A stretch of DNA of 8,434 nt. Origin: JAJCZB01 sp964350195. Lineage in GTDB: Bacteria; Babelota; Babeliae; Babelales; Vermiphilaceae. The stretch lies in contig CAYGJB010000031.1 in assembly GCA_964350195.1 (NCBI GenBank), positions 1-8,434 on the forward strand, written 5' to 3'. Shown here in pieces: positions 6,249 to 8,434 of this stretch. The notes beneath the pieces were generated by a model. It searched no databases, was not told where the DNA came from, and was given only the letters and a program-made list of their open reading frames with translations. Position numbers and translations under genes: made by a program. Within the stretch, counting starts at the first letter, position 1; each line of letters begins with the position of its first letter.

Positions 6249-8384
6249 ATGAAAAAAGCTAAAATTGTAATATTTTTAGCCTTACAAATAAGTATTCAAT
6301 GCTTTGCCACATATCCATTCAATACAATCGACACTCCTGGGTTTTATAAGCTGGCAGGAAATTTTACTGGTGGTATCGCTATTAATACAAGTGATACAAC
6401 ACTTGATATGAATGGACATACCATAAATGGAGGACTCCCAAACGGGATTGTAGTAAACGAATCTCTCAGAAATGTAACCATAAAAAATGGCGTTATTCAA
6501 GATGCTTTTGCGGCAGGAATAGAAGTGAAATCAGGATGCTCAGGAATCGTGCTCAAAGATATAAGTGTATCATACTCATCTCGCGGCATTAGCTTTGATC
6601 AGGTAAATAATAGTACGATTAGAAACTGTGACATAGCCCTGAGTTCTACCGGTATAGAACTAAACAGCTGCCATGGAATCCTCATAGATAATTGTATTTC
6701 ACGTTCCAGCTCTCAAGCTGGCTATAGTTTACTCTCAAGCACCACCTGCTCAGTACTTAATTGCAAAGCAATGAATAATGGTAGTGAAAACACTAATGAA
6801 AGTGGACCTGAATCATTTGTGTATGGATTCGTATCCAGTGGTGGTAATGGCAATATGTTCAAAGACTGTATCGCACTTGCTACTCAAAATTTTACTTCTA
6901 CAGCCTATGCTACAGAAGTTGTTGGATTTGGGCTTCGCAATAATGAACAGTGCACATCAATTTTGTCTTGCGAATCAAATAATACTGCTAGTGGAGCATC
7001 TGGTTTCACCATACCTACAGGCATACTACTTGAAGGTACATTTGACTCTACTACATCACTCACCAATAGAGTAATAGGGCTCTCTATCCACGCAGTAGAC
7101 TGGTCTCCCGATGGAAGATATATTGCGGTAGAAAATTTTTCAAGCCCCAACAGCACTATAGTAATATTCAAATACGATTATGAAAACGATGAACTAATAT
7201 TTATTACAGAATCAACCCCTATTTTTGGTGGTATTCGAGTAATTCGATGGTCTCATGATGGGCAATACCTTGCAACTGGTAATTATGGCGCTAACAGACT
7301 TGCACTATTATCCTTTAATCCAATTGATGAATCAATCACCCTACTACTGCAGCCTGCTATTGGTAGTCCTAGCAATATATCATATAGTGTAGCGTGGTCT
7401 GCTGATGATAAGTTTATACTTTTATCAGGTAGCTACTCAACGTCTCCTGTAACCGACGCTTTGCTAATATTCGCATTTGATAAAGCTATAAACGAACTCA
7501 CCTATATCACTTCAGGATTCCGCCCAGAGACCTCTGTATTTTCAGTTCTAGCATCTGATTGGCACCCAAAGAAAAATCGTCTTCTTGCGTCACAAGGAAT
7601 GGTTTCACCTGATGTATTACGCCTCTATGAGCTTGATGCAGCAAACGAAACCTTGGTATTGATTGAATCTAAATCTGTTTTACCCTCAGAAAGAGCTGGG
7701 AGCATGAGATGGTCCCCAGATGGCAATTACTTGATGATTGGTGGAAATGGTGTAGGCATATTTATATATAAGTATGATCATACTGCAGCAAGCAATAAAT
7801 TAAGCCTTGCAGGGACTTTATCAATAGGAGGAGGAGCTCAAAATGTTCAATGGTCCCCTGATAGCAAATATATTCTTGTTGGTCCTATGTTCGGTGGTAG
7901 TCCGGGCCTTTCGGTATACCGAGTAAACCGAGACTCTTCAAGTACAGTATCATTCTCGCTTGTATCGAATCTTAATACAACAAGCCGAACCTGGGGTGGA
8001 TCTTTCTCTCCTGATGGATCAAGAATTGCAGCGATACAGAGTTCTGTATTACCTTTAGAGATATTTAGCGGAATAGTATTTCCATCAAACAATCTTATTA
8101 AAGATAACAGGGTCTTTTGTAGTATTGGAAGCAGTCTGTCTCAAGGATTTGGCATTTCAGGATCGAGCATTCTTAATGCAATTATAGGCAACATTGCCTA
8201 TGGCAGCTCCTGCAACTATGTATTCGTAGCAAACAAGTTTAATCAGCTTTTTAATCAAGGACCAAGTGTATTGCAGAACTATGGCCTAGAACATAAAGAC
8301 ATCGTAACACAGCCCGATGATATTCCTGCTCGTATTAAAAGAACAGAGCTTCTACTCGAAAGCTTGATTGATAATCTTTTATAG
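6249..8384 (+). CDS. Exported protein: seven-bladed WSPDG propeller inserted in a right-handed beta-helix (paralogue B)
   Basis: This 711-residue protein is a tandem paralogue of the gene ending at 6220; function is unknown. AAGGA at 6238-6242 lies 6 bases before the ATG. Residues 1-20 are a clear signal peptide (MKKAK, core IVIFLALQISI, probable cleavage after CFA), so export is expected. The beta-helix spans about 22-262 (NTIDTPGFYKLAGN, NVTIKNG, GIVLKDISVS). The propeller spans about 264-606, with cores at W285, W334, W383, W438, W488, W535 and F586 in the seventh blade, where the paralogue has W. Beta-helix sequence returns at 608-666 (GFGISGSS, CNYVFVANKFNQ), then a tail ends in ESLIDNLL. 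From paralogue A residue 101 through blade 1 the two align without a gap at a constant offset of 36. Nine cysteines are conserved, all outside the propeller, and this propeller contains none. The PD40-type blades suggest protein or ligand binding, not catalysis. Confidence 0.87.
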   Translation: MKKAKIVIFLALQISIQCFATYPFNTIDTPGFYKLAGNFTGGIAINTSDTTLDMNGHTINGGLPNGIVVNESLRNVTIKNGVIQDAFAAGIEVKSGCSGIVLKDISVSYSSRGISFDQVNNSTIRNCDIALSSTGIELNSCHGILIDNCISRSSSQAGYSLLSSTTCSVLNCKAMNNGSENTNESGPESFVYGFVSSGGNGNMFKDCIALATQNFTSTAYATEVVGFGLRNNEQCTSILSCESNNTASGASGFTIPTGILLEGTFDSTTSLTNRVIGLSIHAVDWSPDGRYIAVENFSSPNSTIVIFKYDYENDELIFITESTPIFGGIRVIRWSHDGQYLATGNYGANRLALLSFNPIDESITLLLQPAIGSPSNISYSVAWSADDKFILLSGSYSTSPVTDALLIFAFDKAINELTYITSGFRPETSVFSVLASDWHPKKNRLLASQGMVSPDVLRLYELDAANETLVLIESKSVLPSERAGSMRWSPDGNYLMIGGNGVGIFIYKYDHTAASNKLSLAGTLSIGGGAQNVQWSPDSKYILVGPMFGGSPGLSVYRVNRDSSSTVSFSLVSNLNTTSRTWGGSFSPDGSRIAAIQSSVLPLEIFSGIVFPSNNLIKDNRVFCSIGSSLSQGFGISGSSILNAIIGNIAYGSSCNYVFVANKFNQLFNQGPSVLQNYGLEHKDIVTQPDDIPARIKRTELLLESLIDNLL
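7038..8066 (+). other. Inserted seven-bladed propeller domain, paralogue B
   Basis: Seven blades of 47-55 residues match those of paralogue A one for one: VDWSPDGRYIAV, IRWSHDGQYLATG, VAWSADDKFILLSG, SDWHPKKNRLLASQG, MRWSPDGNYLMIGG, VQWSPDSKYILVG and GSFSPDGSRIAAIQ. The unusual DWHP blade is fourth in both, so the whole propeller existed before the gene duplicated. Blade lengths differ between the paralogues in almost every blade, in contrast to the gapless beta-helix part. Confidence 0.75.
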
Positions 8385-8434
8385 AACCTATCCCAAAATT
8401 CATAAGTACCTCAAAGTGTAGAATGTAGCGGCAA
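8385..8434. other. Downstream non-coding edge, nothing assigned
   Basis: The last 50 bases contain no ribosome site, open frame or hairpin that I can support. No terminator is visible directly after the second paralogue, so its transcript may continue past the window. The ACCTATCCCAAAATTCAT stretch looks somewhat like an IS tip but has no partner here. Confidence 0.3.

Noticed and set aside
6249..6311. Lipoprotein signal in paralogue B (cysteine at residue 18, ISIQC)
   Set aside because: Gln at the -1 position does not fit a lipobox. A standard signal peptidase I site after CFA is the better reading.
6778..7074. Plus-strand frame of 98 codons inside paralogue B, and a similar one at 4509-4697 in paralogue A
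   Set aside because: These lie out of frame within clear coding sequence. The two shadows are not similar to each other, although the parent proteins are.
3965..8384. Enzyme assignment (pectate lyase, NosD-type or sugar epimerase) from the beta-helix repeats
   Set aside because: No conserved catalytic cluster of Asp, Lys or Arg typical of those enzymes is visible. The repeats alone indicate fold, not activity.

Overview
The window is AT-rich by eye, and every supported gene lies on the + strand. It looks like an accessory region from a host-associated bacterium that expands families of secreted repeat proteins and carries insertion sequences. Paired exported proteins that open with an N-T-I-x-T-P-G-x-Y-x-L-A-G-N signature, followed by a right-handed beta-helix and WSPDG repeats, remind me most of Dependentiae (TM6/Babeliae). 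That is an impression from memory, not a search result; other intracellular or symbiotic bacteria with similar repeat proteins are possible.

Layout. Positions 1-159 hold the possible tail of a short, signal-peptide-like reading frame and a plausible promoter (81-108). A large exported protein of unknown function follows at 160-2700. It has a long beta-rich body and a C-terminal helix built from about eight 11-residue Ala/Lys/Glu units, as in LEA and apolipoprotein helices. A strong symmetrical terminator (2718-2757) closes that unit.

Positions 2763-3835 are a mobile-element scar zone. An orphan, inverted end of an IS5-type element is followed by a small reading frame whose ribosome binding site is locked in a hairpin. 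That frame is split by a complete 845 bp IS5-family element (2954-3798). The element has 19 bp inverted repeats, CTAG at both junctions and an intact DDE transposase.

Positions 3965-8384 hold two tandem paralogous genes, 28 bp apart and probably one operon. Each encodes an exported protein in which a seven-bladed WSPDG (PD40/WD40-like) propeller is inserted into a right-handed beta-helix. The beta-helix resumes after the propeller and ends in a conserved short C-terminal tail. The beta-helix halves align almost without gaps and share nine cysteines, whereas the propellers differ in length in nearly every blade. This suggests a fixed scaffold displaying a variable binding head.

No rRNA, tRNA, CRISPR array or riboswitch was recognised. 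The three large exported proteins point to a surface or host-interaction role, but no enzymatic activity can be assigned to them.
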